From NCBI GenBank assembly GCA_019321725.1, contig CM033115.1, positions 19,726,673 to 19,790,672 of the forward strand: a stretch of DNA of 64,000 nucleotides, given 5' to 3'. Below the pieces are notes generated by a model, which was given only the letters and a program-made list of their open reading frames with translations, was not told the origin of the DNA and did no database searches. Shown piece after piece: positions 13,741 to 27,026 of this stretch. The DNA is from Paulownia fortunei. Taxonomy: Eukaryota > Streptophyta > Magnoliopsida > Lamiales > Paulowniaceae. A program made the position numbers and the translations under genes. Position 1 is the first letter of the stretch, and each line of letters opens with the position of its first letter.

Positions 13741-14305
13741 TAATTTCATCTTTGGAATACAAAATGTTACACTAAATTTGATATAATAAATAGTATTACA
13801 TCAAATTTGGTGCAATACTATTTATTTACACCAAATTTGATGTAATGTATATATTCCCACTTTACCCCAAAAATTATTATACTCCCAATTCTAATTTCAT
13901 TTATATCATATATTAATATATTTAATTAATTTATAATTTAATTTAATTTATTTAATTTTAGTTTTCTTATTATTTTGCAATAATATTTGTAGTAATTAAT
14001 TATCATAATTAACAAATAATTATCTCAAATTCGTTACTTGATATTAATTGTAATGCTTATTTTTGTAATATAATTAATAAATATAATATTAATTATATAT
14101 AATTTTTTATTTAGTAGAATTAGCAGTAATAAAATATAAATAATTAAATAATTTTATAAAAAAATAAATAAGTAATAATTGAAAAATAAAAAAAGTAGAA
14201 TAAAATATTTATTTGGTATAAAATTTGGTATAGTGATTTAAGATGATTTTGATCACATTATACCAAAAGATCAAATTTAATACAATATATTGGAGATGAC
14301 CTAAG
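13741..14305. mobile_element. Candidate MITE-like element with imperfect inverted ends
   Basis: Near 13746 the sequence runs TCATCTTTGGAATAC and continues to TAAATTTGAT. At the other end, near 14264-14301, the reverse complement runs TCATCTCCAATATATTG and also continues to TTAAATTTGAT. These imperfect inverted ends of about 35 bases enclose about 560 bp of very AT-rich, non-coding DNA rich in variants of ACACCAAATTTGATG. I could not identify a clean target duplication, so the limits are approximate. Confidence 0.4.
13795..13846. repeat. Perfect 18-bp inverted repeat (hairpin)
   Basis: ATTACATCAAATTTGGTG at 13795-13812 is the exact reverse complement of 13829-13846, with a 16-base spacer that itself pairs in part with flanking bases (AAATAGTATT against AATACTATTT). 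It lies inside the MITE-like segment. Confidence 0.85.
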
Positions 14306-17300
14306 TTTTAAATACGGCTAACACATGGACTCCCACAATTTTTTGCAGAAAACACAATTTTTAGCTAAAACTCAAAATACATTAAATTGGCCCTCAAAAC
14401 TAATATTTTTAGTGAAAACTAAAACTATTACTCCATCTTTAATTAAATATCATATTTAAAATACAAGCTCCGAAGAAAAACTAAATTAAAAGCGACACAA
14501 GAAGGAAAAATGAAACAAATACATGATACAAAATCACAGTTATTAGGTTTTTAAAAATTCAATTTTACCGAAAATGGTAGCGAATTTACAGAATTTTTTT
14601 CGATAAAGCCAAATTAATTTATTTCTATTTGATATTTGATTTGATAAATATCATATTGAAATTTTAATTAATCAAGATTTCAATTTTACCAAATGCACAA
14701 ACTTAATAAAGAGTATAAAAATAGACTATAACGTGTTGCCACCTGTCTTATTTGAAAGATGGAGATGTCAATACTCCCTAAAAGTATTAAATTATTAAAA
14801 CACGATATGATTCACATACTCTTTACATAGGTATACTAAAAAATTAAAACACTAACCCTAGTTCTTGACTTGAGTACACAGATAATTGAGAACGTGATAG
14901 TTATCGTTCAAAATTTCAACATGTGTACACACGAGTCTCACTAGCCTCCTTTCGTGCCTAAAATCATGTGACCACTAAATATAAGTATTTTACTAATTGG
15001 AACAAGTAAGCCATTTATTATGCTTGTATTTTCATTTAATAAGACCTTAAATACTTTTAAGAATTATAATATCAACTAAGTTAAGTATCAATGAATTATA
15101 AATAAGGGTTCGCCCATCAAATTTAATATCTTATATGGATTATCCAGTTCCATTGACATCTAACTTATGAAATCATTCACCCTAAATTTAAAATCAAATA
15201 AATATAATAAAATATTTAAGACAATGAAATAATCTAGAATCCACCAAACCTTGGGGAATTAAGGCAACTATGACTCTACATTTGAAACGAATGGGACCAA
15301 ATCGTGGTGAGCTTTAAAAACTCACAGGGTCAAATCATTTAAACGCGGTTTGAAGGTCACTTGTAACATAATTCCACAACATTATAAAGCAAAACAGTAT
15401 TAATGGCTCTTCAATAGGCAAACGAAAAGAAATGTCCTGGCTCGTAATTCTGAAGTGATAGGAGATGCACGATTTTACACTAGGCAAGCTAAAGAATGGG
15501 GCAAAAAAGGGCCAAACTGGAAATTCATATTGATCAAAAAGAAAAAGAAAAAGAAAAAGAAAATTTCAGGCTCATAATTTCCTTCCAATGCGCGTATCCT
15601 AACAAGTTGATTTGTTTACGCGTGTTTTTGATTAAATTTATTTAAAATATTTTATAAATTTTTACATCTTGCTTTGTAATTTGAATATAAGAACAATTAT
15701 TTGATTCTTAAGAATTCAATGATTGGGGGAAATTTGTTAATTTTTTAATCTTTCTCATCAGTAATCAAACAAGATAATTAGAGATTCAACAATCAAAATT
15801 CAAGACACATTTTGCCAAATCTGAGTTGACACCCTTTTAATTTTTTTCGTGGGCATGAGTTGACTTTCCTATTGGGCCTTGTCTGTAAAATTGCCCAAGC
15901 TCACTTCAATTTCCAATTTTGTTGTCCAATATGAGATGGAATTGAAATACATTTGAGTAGTAATTTAACGACATTCTTGTTAAGATGTCTTGAATTCTGT
16001 CCCATCCTAATCCTAATTTTAATCCATTTACATTTGTAGACATTTGAATTGATAATTTTTTATGGTGAACTATGCAACTTTTGTGGGGGATTGCTACGTA
16101 TCTCTCGATGGCAATGCTTTACAATTTCCATAGCATGCCTTGGGAAGAAGGGGATGGTGGTCTTATCAATGCCTTGGATTGAACAAGCTCATGATATTTT
16201 TTTCAGTAAAGAACGAGTGTGTTTGTCCAATAAAAATATATTGCGTATAAATATGTATTTAATGAATAATTATTCTTATTTAAAAGTAAAATGAGAAAGT
16301 CCAATATTCCAATTTTCAAATATTAAGCTTGCAAAAATAAACGAGATTAGAGTTTTTGAAAAATAAAGATAAACGAGATTAAAGTTTCAATATTTTTACA
16401 ATACTACAAATATTCAGTCTAAAAAAAACTGTCAGAAGTACAAAATAATTTTTTAGCACTTATTGTTTGGATCAAATTTAATTTAGAGGATTTATAATAT
16501 ATTTGACACGTAATGACTGTTTTCTTACACAAGTGAAGTGGGCAAAAGAAATCCTAAATTTAATTACATCCACGTCATCAACGAGCACTGCGGTCAACGT
16601 CAGAATCCAAGTAACATAAAAAGCCATTGATTTTTCTCGCTGTCTGTAAAATACTATTCCCAAGTCCCATGCCATCAGCACCAAACCAGGCCAATTTGGA
16701 TCATATACCAGTATTTATATCTTTGCTACAATCTGAAAACATTAATCACAAAACAGAGCTCAAAAGTCCAATTTCACCACTGATGTTTGCCTCTTTGTCC
16801 CTATATGTATCTCTATTTTTCCAGTTTTAATTTTTTATTATAAATTCATATTTTATGTTTTATTTCACATTACCGATAAACCACTAAATATGAATGGTGG
16901 ACATTTATTGTATATAGAAAATATATTAATATATGATAAAATATCAAATAAATAAATGATCCAAAATATTGTTGGTACCCACAAACACACATCATCACAT
17001 GTAATTCTTGAATGAATCAAATGGTAACACATTTAATCTATTCTTTGTAATTAATGAAGGGAATGGTTAGGGATGAGTGGAAAATTAGGGATGACAATCA
17101 CTTTGGATCGGGTCAAAATGGGACTTGATTTGTTTGAGATAGATTTTAATAGTATATATGAATTTAAGTCTAATGCTATATTTAATATTTTCAAATACAA
17201 CTCGATCCCAACTAGACCCAAATTCATTTTATTTATTTTTATTTTTATTTTTTTTGAAAAATATTATATATATTTATATGAAATTTTATTTAAAAAATAT

Positions 17301-17831
17301 TTTTTTTAGAAAAATTAATAATATTATTTTTTAAATATAAAACGAGTGTAGTGAATTTAATAAATTTACATATCGAATTTGAATATAAAACCTTAAAAAT
17401 TTTAGCGGATAAAATTTTGAGATCAAATAAACCCCCTACTGATACTCAACCACTGAGATCCGTGTGGAAAACCACCCGGCCATCGGTGAACCGGATAGAA
17501 TGACCCACCACCACCATACTCAACATAGAGATTCGCGCAGAAAGGCAGCCATCAAGATCACCTGTGCAAACTAGCACACACTTTTCCACACTCCTTTTAT
17601 CACTTCACATCACACAAATTCACACATTAATTTGCTTTGTTCACTGTCAGTTTTCGGTCAGTCGCACTCCCCTCCAAATTATTCTTCACTCTTCTCACTC
17701 ACTTCAGCTTCCGCCCCCCACACCCAGAACACACACTAACTCTGCTCTGACACTTCTGACCACCCCATTACCAAAACCCACAGCAAAAACAAACCAGAAC
17801 CCTTTTGCTCAATTATTTGACGCATTGCATT

Positions 17832-20800
17832 ATGGACGAGAGGCCAGAGACAGAGCTTATATCAATCCCGGCAACTCCACGCGCCTCCACGCCGGAAATA
17901 CTGACACCCTCAGGACAGAGGTCGCCCCGGGGAGCGGCGAAGGAGGCGGCGGCCGGCACCGCCAAGTCTTGGACGCCAACTTCATTCATTTCTCCGAGAT
18001 TCTTGAGCCCCATTGGCACTCCCATGAAAAGGGTTTTGATCAACATGAAGGGATACTTGGAGGAGATGGGGCATTTGACCAAGCTCAACCCTCAAGATGC
18101 TTGGCTCCCTATCACCGAGTCTCGCAACGGGAATGCGCATTATGCGGCTTTTCACAATCTCAATGCTGGTGTTGGGTTCCAGGCATTGGTCCTGCCAGTT
18201 GCCTTCTCTTTTCTTGGATGGTATGATTCTCTGAGCTTTACTGTAAGACTTAATTAAATGAGCTGCTTTAGATGTTAATTTATAATTGCCAATGCTTCGA
18301 ATTTGTGTGTTTTGTTTGCATGTTCAAAGATTATAGACTTATACGTGGCTTTTTCGAGTCTTCGGAGCATGCCCAGTTCAAATTCCGTATTCCTTTTTCC
18401 TTTCCCCCCTGTTTTCGGGAGTATAATCAATTTTAGACTCTCAAAATTGCACTATTAGATTTCTATCTGTGATTATCCTCGTTGTCTTTCGGTGGCTTCA
18501 ATTTACTTCTTTGCTTGCGGTTAGTAAAGTTGCGAACTAGATCGTTTGACTTATGGTTCTTGCTTTTGTTGTTCTATGTATTTGCTTTGGATAATGTCAA
18601 GGGTCATTTTGTATTTACCTTTTCTTTAATTTCAGAGTTTCAGAATTATATCTGTGGGTTGATCAAGTTTGTAGGATGTAAATTTGAGCTTAGGAGAAAT
18701 GCACTGCACTTTCTAATTTTTAAACGTCATCATGAAACACAACTGAGTTCTTTTCTGTATATGCAGTAAGCCTTTAGACACAATTGCAGACATTATTGTA
18801 TCTGTTTTATTTGATCTTCTGTTTTTCGTATCTTGGACTCAGAATTCTAGTGGTTCCACCAGGTGATTCTCTTTTTGCTCTCAACATCTTCTTTTTAAGC
18901 TTTTTCTAGTGCTATCATGAATATGATATGAATGGAACCCAGAAAAATATCCTTGATCACTTTTAACTTTTGCTTTTTCTTAGATATGCCACTCAACTGG
19001 GTCCTCCTATATTATGTTCTTCTATTTTTTTGAAAATCAAGACAGCTGGCAATTGCTTTATGCTTGATTAGCATCTGGATTGCCCTTTTCATTTCAATGT
19101 TATCTGTTTCTCTTTTCCATCTAGCCAGCTATTTGCATTCTTCCCCCTTATTAATAGTTGATGGATTTTTTATCATTAAAATAATAACAGTTCTTTATTT
19201 GGATATGAGGCATACAAGTCCTCTTTTTTTAACCTTTAGTCTCTGAAATAGTTGTTCATGGTGTAGAAATGCCCAGTTCATTAACTCAGGTAAATGAAAC
19301 CAGTGACAAAGTTGAATTTGAATAAAGTTTGGTTCTTTAACTCAAATTTACTACTGTTCAGCTAAATGGGTGTATAGTGGCAACATTTACAGATTAGAAT
19401 ATATTTCAATCAAAAAATTCCTGCAAAGCAAGGCATTAACTCGATGGAATATAAATTTACCTATCTATAAAAATTGGACGGTGTTATAAAATATAACCCC
19501 ATGTTGATAGTCTTTCTTGGCATTGCCAAATTTTTGGTTGATTTTGACAATGTGCGCTCCATGACCTCCTCTCCATCACAATTCTGGATACGTTGCTTAA
19601 AAATCCTTGAACATGCGAAAAAATGTCTTCATATTTTTTCTTTGCTATGCAGGAGTTGGGGAATAATTTCCTTAATCATAGCATACATCTGGCAGTTGTA
19701 CACATTGTGGATTCTTGTTCAGCTACATGAGGCAGTTCCTGGAAAGAGATACAACAGATACGTCGAACTTGCACAAGCAGCATTTGGTGAGTCCATTAGT
19801 AATAAAATTCAAACACCAGCTGCTGGATAAATCATCGAAGTAGATGATTTTATCTTTTACTTTGTCAATTGAATTTTTGAACCCAAGAAGTATCCTTCGC
19901 ATGTCCCTGGAACACCCCGGATATGACCTTACACATCCTTAGCTGTCTAAATTTCAAGCAATAAAAATATTCCAAACATGTTTCCCCATATGTCCGTTAT
20001 GGTGCGCTTATTTCAGACACCACTCCAGATTCTTGATAGTCTTTGTTGAGTACAGCAAAAATACTTACTGCTTGCACCTTCTACTGACACTAATTTTCTG
20101 ATTGTTAAAATTCTTTGGCTTTGCATTTGGAAGGAAAAGCAATAAAGATTAGTTTAATTGAAATATATTGCACTAATTTCAACATGCTTACAGTTAAATG
20201 AATGACATGCATGAAATGGAAACGAATAAGTCAATATATTCAACTGTTAATTTAGAAATGTTTTTATGTGTATATTCTTATTGATGCTGCTTTGACTCGT
20301 TTTTTAGGGGAACGCTTGGGTGTCTGGCTTGCTCTCTTTCCCACTGTTTACCTATCAGCTGGGACTGCAACAGCATTAATTCTGGTGGGAGGGGAGACCA
20401 TGAAATTATTTTTTCAGATCGTCTGTGGTCCACTTTGTTCGTCAAATCCTCTGACAACTGTTGAGTGGTATCTGGTATTCACATCCCTGTGCATCGTATT
20501 ATCCCAACTCCCAAATCTCAACTCCATTGCCGGACTGTCACTTGTAGGTGCTGTGACAGCCATCACATACTCCACTATGGTGTGGGTGCTTTCTGTGAGC
20601 CAACAGAGACCACCCTCCCTTTCTTATCAACCACTTTCATTGCCTACCTTTACAGCTTCTGTCTTTTCCGTCTTGAATGCACTTGGTATTATTGCATTTG
20701 CATTTAGAGGCCACAATTTAGTCCTGGAAATTCAGGTTTGTTCCCTCTATATACACACAAAAATTCATGTATACACACACCAATCATTTACTGAAATTGG

Positions 20801-22078
20801 TTGTTAGAGCGGTGGAAGAGTTAACTTTGTCATTTTTTAGGCTACAATGCCATCAACCTTCAAGAAACCTGCTCATGTGCCTATGTGGAGTGGAGCAAAG
20901 GTTGCCTATGCCTTTATCGCCATGTGCTTGTTCCCTGTTGCCATTGGAGGTTATTGGGCTTACGGAAACCTTGTAAGTCTTATCACTCGGCCAATTTTTG
21001 TTGTTCTTCTAGACACCTGATGAGATAAAAAGTTGGTAAAAGGGAAAAAATTTCTTTATTTCAACTATAACTGTATGCATGAAGCTGTCTCTTACATGAT
21101 ATTTCTGGTACTTATCTTGCACTTGATTATTTGGAGAAACAATATTGATATAAATGACTTAAGATATTAATAAACCAAATGAATTACTGAGGAGCATTAC
21201 AAAATTTGCGTGATTGAAAAGAATGAGCATTGCAGCTACAAAAATGATTACTTGCAATATACATCACAAATCTTTGTGCCTGAGGACAAAAAAGGAGCAA
21301 CTTTTGAACACATACTTGTAAGAAGAATGCTTTTGTGATCTACCACACTTTTTGTTTTTGTTTTTGTTTTTTACTTTTCCCTCTAATTTTATTCCACTTA
21401 TGAAGGAACTTTGTGGGGCAAAATTTCTATTTTTGACAATCACTTCTCCAGAAATCAGTGAAGCCCGAATAAATTGCACATCAGTATTTTCGTTTCTCAA
21501 TTATGTAAAAAAAATCTTAAATGCTCAATTTGGTGATCCATGACATCTTTTCCAAATAAATTGAGTCTGGTTTGAATTTCCAATTATTGCAGATGCCTTC
21601 CGGAGGAATTCTCAATGCGTTATTTGCATTTCACAGCCACGACATCCCAAGGGGACTTCTTGCTGTGTCATTTCTTCTTGTTGTCTTCAACTGCTTGAGC
21701 AGCTTCCAGATATACTCGATGCCCGTTTTTGACAGTTTTGAGGCCGGCTATACCAGCCGGACCAACCGGCCATGCTCAATTTGGGTGCGGTCAGGTTTCA
21801 GAGTGTTCTATGGATTTGTCTCTTTATTTATAGGGGTGGCACTTCCATTCTTGTCGAGCCTTGCTGGTTTATTAGGAGGTCTTACTCTTCCAGTCACCTT
21901 CGCTTACCCGTGTTTCATGTGGGTTCTCATTAAAAAGCCAATCAAGTACAGCTTCAACTGGTATTTCAACTGGATCCTAGGTTGGTTGGGTGTTGCTTTT
22001 AGCTTGGCCTTCTCCATTGGAGGTATTTGGAGCATGGTGAACAGTGGAATGAAGCTCAAGTTTTTTAAGCCAAACTGA
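17832..22078 (+). CDS. LHT8: Lysine histidine transporter-like 8, amino acid permease (AAAP family)
   Basis: Membrane amino acid/proton symporter of the AAAP family. Five exons: 17832-18220, 19653-19786, 20308-20735, 20841-20972, 21593-22078, giving 522 residues, close to Arabidopsis LHT8/AATL1 (~519). The start MDERPETELISIPATPR is the conserved N-terminus of this subgroup. The soluble N-terminal ~120 residues hold clustered Ser/Thr-Pro sites (TPRAST, LTPSGQRSP, SPIGTPMKR). The core follows with NAGVGFQALVLPVAF, QLHEAVPGKRYNRYVELAQA and ten or eleven hydrophobic segments, ending in MKLKFFKPN. All splice phases agree and no break is seen. Intron 1 is about 1.4 kb. The 5' leader is C/A-rich. 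The exact amino acid substrate is not known from sequence. Confidence 0.95.
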
Positions 22079-23339
22079 TCAATCAGTATGAAGTTACTCA
22101 TCTTTCGATCATTTATGCATGATCACAAGCCAATTAATCGGATATTATGTTATCATATGGTTCTGATCCTGGCAGATGTTACATTTCGGATTTGGATTGA
22201 GAATTTTATGAAACTTTTGTGTAAATTATAGTTCATAATCGCAGTTTGAAGTGATATTTAATTTTTTTTATACGTAGTACATGTAGTGAATTATTATTCA
22301 TAATAGTATTTTTTTTTAAAACGTTAGGTAGCAATTTCTTTTGAATGAAGCGAAATATATTATGATATTTGAGGTAATGATTATTAATCCATAATTAAAT
22401 AATTTTGACACTAAAAATCTTAAAAGTTTGACTATATTTCTAATGGGATTTAAACTTAAAATCTTAACATTTTGAGTAGATCACATTAGGTGGAAATTAG
22501 TATTTATGTTCTATAGATATCCATAATTATTGTAATGATAATTTTACTTAAAAAGCAATATTTTAAAATTTTGTTAATTAAATAGTTATTCTGGATCTAG
22601 TCGGCAAGTCCAACTTCGGATTTCGAATTTGTACCAGAATCGAATATTGATAAGGAAAAAAAAATAAATTCCAATGAGATTCAAATTTAGATAATTCGAT
22701 TAGTTGAATCGAATCCATCACCTGTGTCCAATCCTACCAAATCTAAGGGTATATATAAATTGAGCTAATCTACTCGAAACCGATAATTTTAAAATTTTAA
22801 TTATTATTCACAGATTTATAATATTAACCACCCACGTTTCAGGTTGAGTGGTGGTTTCAATAATTAATATTCAATTCAAATGTAGTTCAATCGTTATGTA
22901 CGCATATGTATATATTACACATTTATATATTTATTTTCTTTTATCATAATATTTTTTATGAATATTAAAAGAAAAATTCAATCTCACAAACCATGATAAT
23001 TTATAATTTTTATTTAATAACACAAACTTGCACTCTCTCCCTCTTATCTATTTGATTTTCTTATAGTATTATTTATTTGAATTGCAAGAAAAAATAAGTT
23101 TTATTAACTTCTAATTATTATCATATATTCTATTACTAAGAAATTAACTATGACAAAATATAATTAAACTTAATTAACTCATCAACCCAACCGCTAAATA
23201 AATCAAATCGACTAATTCAAATTGTTTGGTTTGAAATACAATAGTAGAGTTACGATTTCATAATTTTATTAACTCGCACGTATGACATTGGATTGTATTT
23301 TTATCATAAAATCGCCTGAATCCCACCACACACACCCAT

Positions 23340-23830
23340 ACCAAAACACCACATTCGACTATAAGTTTTAGTCGAATGTGGTTTTGATTCGATTATTTGG
23401 AAATCAAGTTCAACTAGAAATTTTAGTCTTCAAGGGATTTGATTTTATTTCTTTTTGTGTTGTAGAATTAGGATTACTAGCTAGGAAGAGAAGTTCTATA
23501 AATAGAAGTGCTTTTGATTACACGGGACATATTTATGAGACAATAATTTTGAACTACGAGTGGGGTAGTACAAAAGAATTAAGAGAATGTTTTTTGATAT
23601 TTTGATAGTAATTGTAAAGGAGAATTTTTGTCTTGATTTAAGTATCAAATTTAAGGATCTATATAAATTTGGTAAATTTTATCGAACCACGTAAATATAT
23701 ATGTATTTATTTTTTAATGTTAAATTTATTAGTATGATTTGTAAATTCTTAATAAATTAAATATCCACCTTATTTGTTCTCATTATGTGTGCCAAACATA
23801 TTGTTTACATGCTAATTATTAGTAGCGTTA
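23340..23830 (+). mobile_element. Possible LTR remnant of a Ty1-copia element
   Basis: The stretch has a TATA-box-like CTATAAATA at 23497-23505 and, about 185 bp later, ATCGAACCACGTAAATATAT, a phrase typical of the R/U5 part of plant copia LTRs. An open frame of 75 codons crosses it but has no recognisable protein. No partner LTR or internal region was found nearby, so a solo or truncated LTR is the likeliest reading. The ends are not defined. Confidence 0.35.
23349..23381. repeat. Perfect 12-bp inverted repeat with 9-base loop
   Basis: CCACATTCGACT (23349-23360) pairs exactly with AGTCGAATGTGG (23370-23381). It could be a hairpin or a regulatory palindrome near the start of the LTR-like stretch. 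Confidence 0.85.
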
Positions 23831-24238
23831 CAAGATTGACAATTTGCTATATATCTAATGAAATTATTGTTATTATAAGGCTGCGGATTCAAAATCTCAC
23901 AACAATGACAATCTAACATATGGTGAGATTTAGAAGTATCCGCGGTGCCTAAATAGTTGTGATTGTTTTGGGATACGAAGTCCCTCGAGAATTATAAAAA
24001 TTACATATATTTAACACATAAGCCGACTAATATCTACATTTTTGGTTTAAAAAACGATAAAATATTTGGAGAATATATGTATGCAAGATAAAGGTATTGC
24101 TCCCAAACATGCACTATATATGCAAGATAAAGGTATTGCAGCTGAGGTCTAACAAAAGGTTTCAGTTATTAACCAGACATGAAATCTTAAATTGTTCCAC
24201 ACTTGACTTCTCTGAAGAAAATGTCATGACTACCTTAG

Positions 24239-27026
24239 TCAATTTCTTGGCTTTAGGATTGCTTGAATAGGATGAAGTTTGTGAGTTGTAAGACCGAGTG
24301 TATCGATATTTTCTTCTTCTTCATCCTTCAGACTCCATTCAAACTCTTGTACTAATCTACCAATCGTCACGCAAGATATCAACATTGCTTGGAGAGCACC
24401 TGGACACAGCCTTTTCCCAGCTCCAAAAGCCATGGTCTTATGTAGATCCATTGTATCATATTTTCCTAGAAATCTCTCCGGCTTCCAGTCTTCAGGACTT
24501 TCCCATACTTTCTTGTCCATGTTGCACCCAAAAATGTTTATAGCAATCTGCACCAAATTAGCCCTGGTTAGCCTTCCAGTTTCCGATTGAAATTGCAAGA
24601 GTCTAGTGAGAAAGACTGATTACCTCAGTTCCTGCTGGAATATGATATCCTCCTATCTGCATATCTTCATGAACATATCTTAGAGGAACTATAGGAGCAG
24701 GACTATGCTTTCTCAAAGTTTCATGAAAAACAGCAGATAAGTAGGGGAGTTCACTTAACTTTTTCTCCGTAAGTTTTTCATTTCCACAAACAGTTTGAAT
24801 TTCCCGATAGAGACGATCCTATTGCATAAAAAAGGAAATCATGGTCGGCAGCAAATGAAAATATTCCAAAGAATTGATATGTAAATGACGTGAAAGTGCA
24901 TCCACCTGTCGTTCTGGATCTTTAGCAAGTTCATACAAGGCCCATTCTGTTGTCACCAAAGTAGTGTCTGATGATTCGATTATGGCTTCCCATAGCAGCA
25001 TTAGCATTTGTTGTTCAGATATAGATTTTGCTTCAGATAACAAGTAGTCCAGGTAACAATTCACTTCCTGATAAAAAAAATAAAAATTAGTCAAGTTACT
25101 CTGATTTCAGTGAAATAACTGTTAAACTGAATATCAAACAACAGAACAAATGTACCTCCCCACGATAAATCCGTTTTTTCTGTTCTTTAATGAGCACAGT
25201 CATCACAGCTTGCCTACGGAAATACATTTGCTGAATATTCTTCTCAAAGCTTTTGTTAGGAATCCACATTAAATATGGGAAAAAATCTCTCCAGTCCACC
25301 TCAATGGCACCTTTCATTGGGTTGATCACCAAAACTTCCAAGATCTCTTCCTTCGACAAAGTAGTTCCAGGCTCCTCGACATATACAGACTCAACATCAT
25401 ATCCAAGAACCTGGAAACAACATAAAGCTTCCACTATTCTCAGTTTTAGTCCAATTGGAGATATAATCGAAGCAACTTAGAGTGAATGAACATACTTGTT
25501 TCAGTGCCAATCCAAAAAGCTCAGACTGGAATATTTTCCTGAAATTTACAGCTCCAAGAGGGTCCTCTTTCTGATAAGCTTGCAATTGTTTAGAAATGTT
25601 CTCTATTATGGTATCCCTGTGAATTTGATGCCGTTTCTGACATAACAAGCAAACTAGAGTAAATCACATCCTTTAGGATATGTATGATGATTGTTATAGA
25701 AAGGCCACCTCTGGATGAAATGCTCATACCTGAGCATTAGGTCCCAAAGTACTGGTGAGAATATGCCTTTTAACTGTCTTATGATATTCCCCATAATCAG
25801 TCAGTGCAACTATGTTTTTATCACAAGTAAGGATCTTTATCGCATTTGATAGCTTTCTTGTTGAAATGGATGAGAATCTTGTCACCATAGCCTATAGAAA
25901 ACCAGAATTACCATTATATATTAGTACGGGTTGTCTAATATCTAGTAATTATTGAAATTTTGAAAGCACATACGAAAAATCTCACACCATTTGTGACAAT
26001 GATAAAGAAACAAAACTTTGCCAATTAAACAGAACGTAAGTTTTGTGTGCTTATAAACTATAACACAAAGTAAATAAAAAATATTATTCATCCACGTGAT
26101 GTTGTAATCAAACCACAAGCATACTCTTATCAACAACTCGAAATTTTGGAATTGGACGTTTTTGGCATATTAGAAAAAACTGCCTAAGTTGAAAGCTAAG
26201 TTGCACTCACCTCCTTGGCAACATCATTAGAGTTGAGGACAACAAGTGTTGTGGAGCCAGTTCTAATAGAATAGATAGGACCATATTTCTCAGCCCATTT
26301 GGTGAAAGTCTTGTGGGGTTTCTTTTCTTTCAATTGCAGCAGATTTCCAATCACTGGTAGCCCTGGTATCTCTGCATTCAATCCACCATTTTATCCCATC
26401 AATACATATAAATAGTCTTGTTTGGCAATGACCATTTTGTGCTCATCGACGATAGCATATACAATTGATTCATCAAACCACAGATTCTGCTGATAAGCTC
26501 TAAATCAGGGTTCTAGGTCACTTGAATCATGATCAAGAAACAGCTATAAGATTGTTTTTCTCGTTTTTTTTTTTTTTTAAATTTCAGAAGAAATTTTTGC
26601 TGGTGATGTACCAACCAAAACATTTGCCATCAAATCACTACGTAGGAATTTAACTTTCATTGTTATGCCAAATAGTTCCATTCGATCAATTTCAGTTAAC
26701 CAATTCTACAAACATGTTTAACGCTAAAATCCAGCCATACAAACAGGACTAGAACAAGGGTCTTGGATTTTTCCCTCACCCTGATCAATTAACACACACA
26801 CACACACACACACACACTGACAAAGGTAAGAAAAGCAGGGCCAAGATAAGCAAAAAGATAAAAAGGGTAGAAAAGTACCAGGCGGAGGAGGGAGGCCGGA
26901 AGAGGTCTTCTTATGAGCATTCACATATCTATTAATGAGCCACAGAGTGAACACTCCAACAGCAACTATCGTAATTGCAGTTCGCAATGACAGTTCTTCA
27001 AGACTCAGTATTGCATCCATTTTCAT
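24239..27026 (-). CDS. KO: ent-Kaurene oxidase, cytochrome P450 CYP701A (copy A)
   Basis: Catalyses the three-step oxidation of ent-kaurene to ent-kaurenoic acid early in gibberellin synthesis; family members sit in the plastid envelope/ER. Exons, minus strand: 26879-27026, 26211-26371, 25730-25891, 25496-25636, 25156-25410, 24906-25067, 24624-24818, 24239-24547; 510 residues, no stop or frameshift. A hydrophobic anchor (about residues 14-34) precedes the proline hinge LPPPPEIPGLP. Further motifs: I-helix [12 protein letters not shown] (~320), ETLR of the ExxR motif (~376), PERF (~431) and heme loop [10 protein letters not shown] with Cys ~456. The heme loop has Pro after the Cys where most KOs have Ala. 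[18 protein letters not shown] and [13 protein letters not shown] are KO hallmarks. The start could be Met1 or Met3. It is the downstream member of a head-to-tail pair with the gene at 30479-33574. Confidence 0.95.
26792..26817 (+). repeat. (CA)n microsatellite in KO copy A intron 1
   Basis: About thirteen CA units (TG on the transcript) lie in intron 1, some 60 bp after its donor site. It is a likely length polymorphism. Confidence 0.9.

Larger units (their letters stand above)
11042..17831. other. Long AT-rich intergenic region between divergent genes
   Basis: It lies between the divergent peptidase and LHT8 genes. About 11042-11390 is GC-richer and probably holds the peptidase leader and proximal promoter; about 17500-17831 is C/A-rich and probably the LHT8 leader. 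Between them are long AT-rich stretches, an A4G-type repeat near 15538-15565, a MITE-like segment at 13.7-14.3 kb, and a degenerate stretch at about 17085-17460 of a style shared with 57.2-57.5 kb. The small open frames (for example 13534-13731, 16049-16294) show no protein-like composition. Confidence 0.5.
22079..24238. other. Intergenic region between LHT8 and the KO cluster
   Basis: AT-rich DNA in which the LHT8 3' UTR (first ~200 bp) faces the 3' end of the ent-kaurene oxidase gene. It contains a probable LTR remnant at about 23.34-23.83 kb and nothing else I can support. Confidence 0.5.

Noticed and set aside
16049..16294. 81-codon open frame in the long spacer
   Set aside because: No domain, no splice partners found, and composition like the surrounding DNA.
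17085..17460. Shared dispersed repeat with 22.6-22.8 kb and 57.2-57.5 kb
   Set aside because: The likeness is in composition and short phrases only; by eye I could not align them well enough to call a family.
17564..18226. 220-codon open frame over the LHT8 leader and first exon
   Set aside because: It lies in another frame across a low-complexity leader and exon 1; the LHT8 frame matches the family from its first residue.
23378..23605. 75-codon open frame near the KO cluster
   Set aside because: It overlaps the LTR-like stretch with a TATA box inside it and shows no protein motif.
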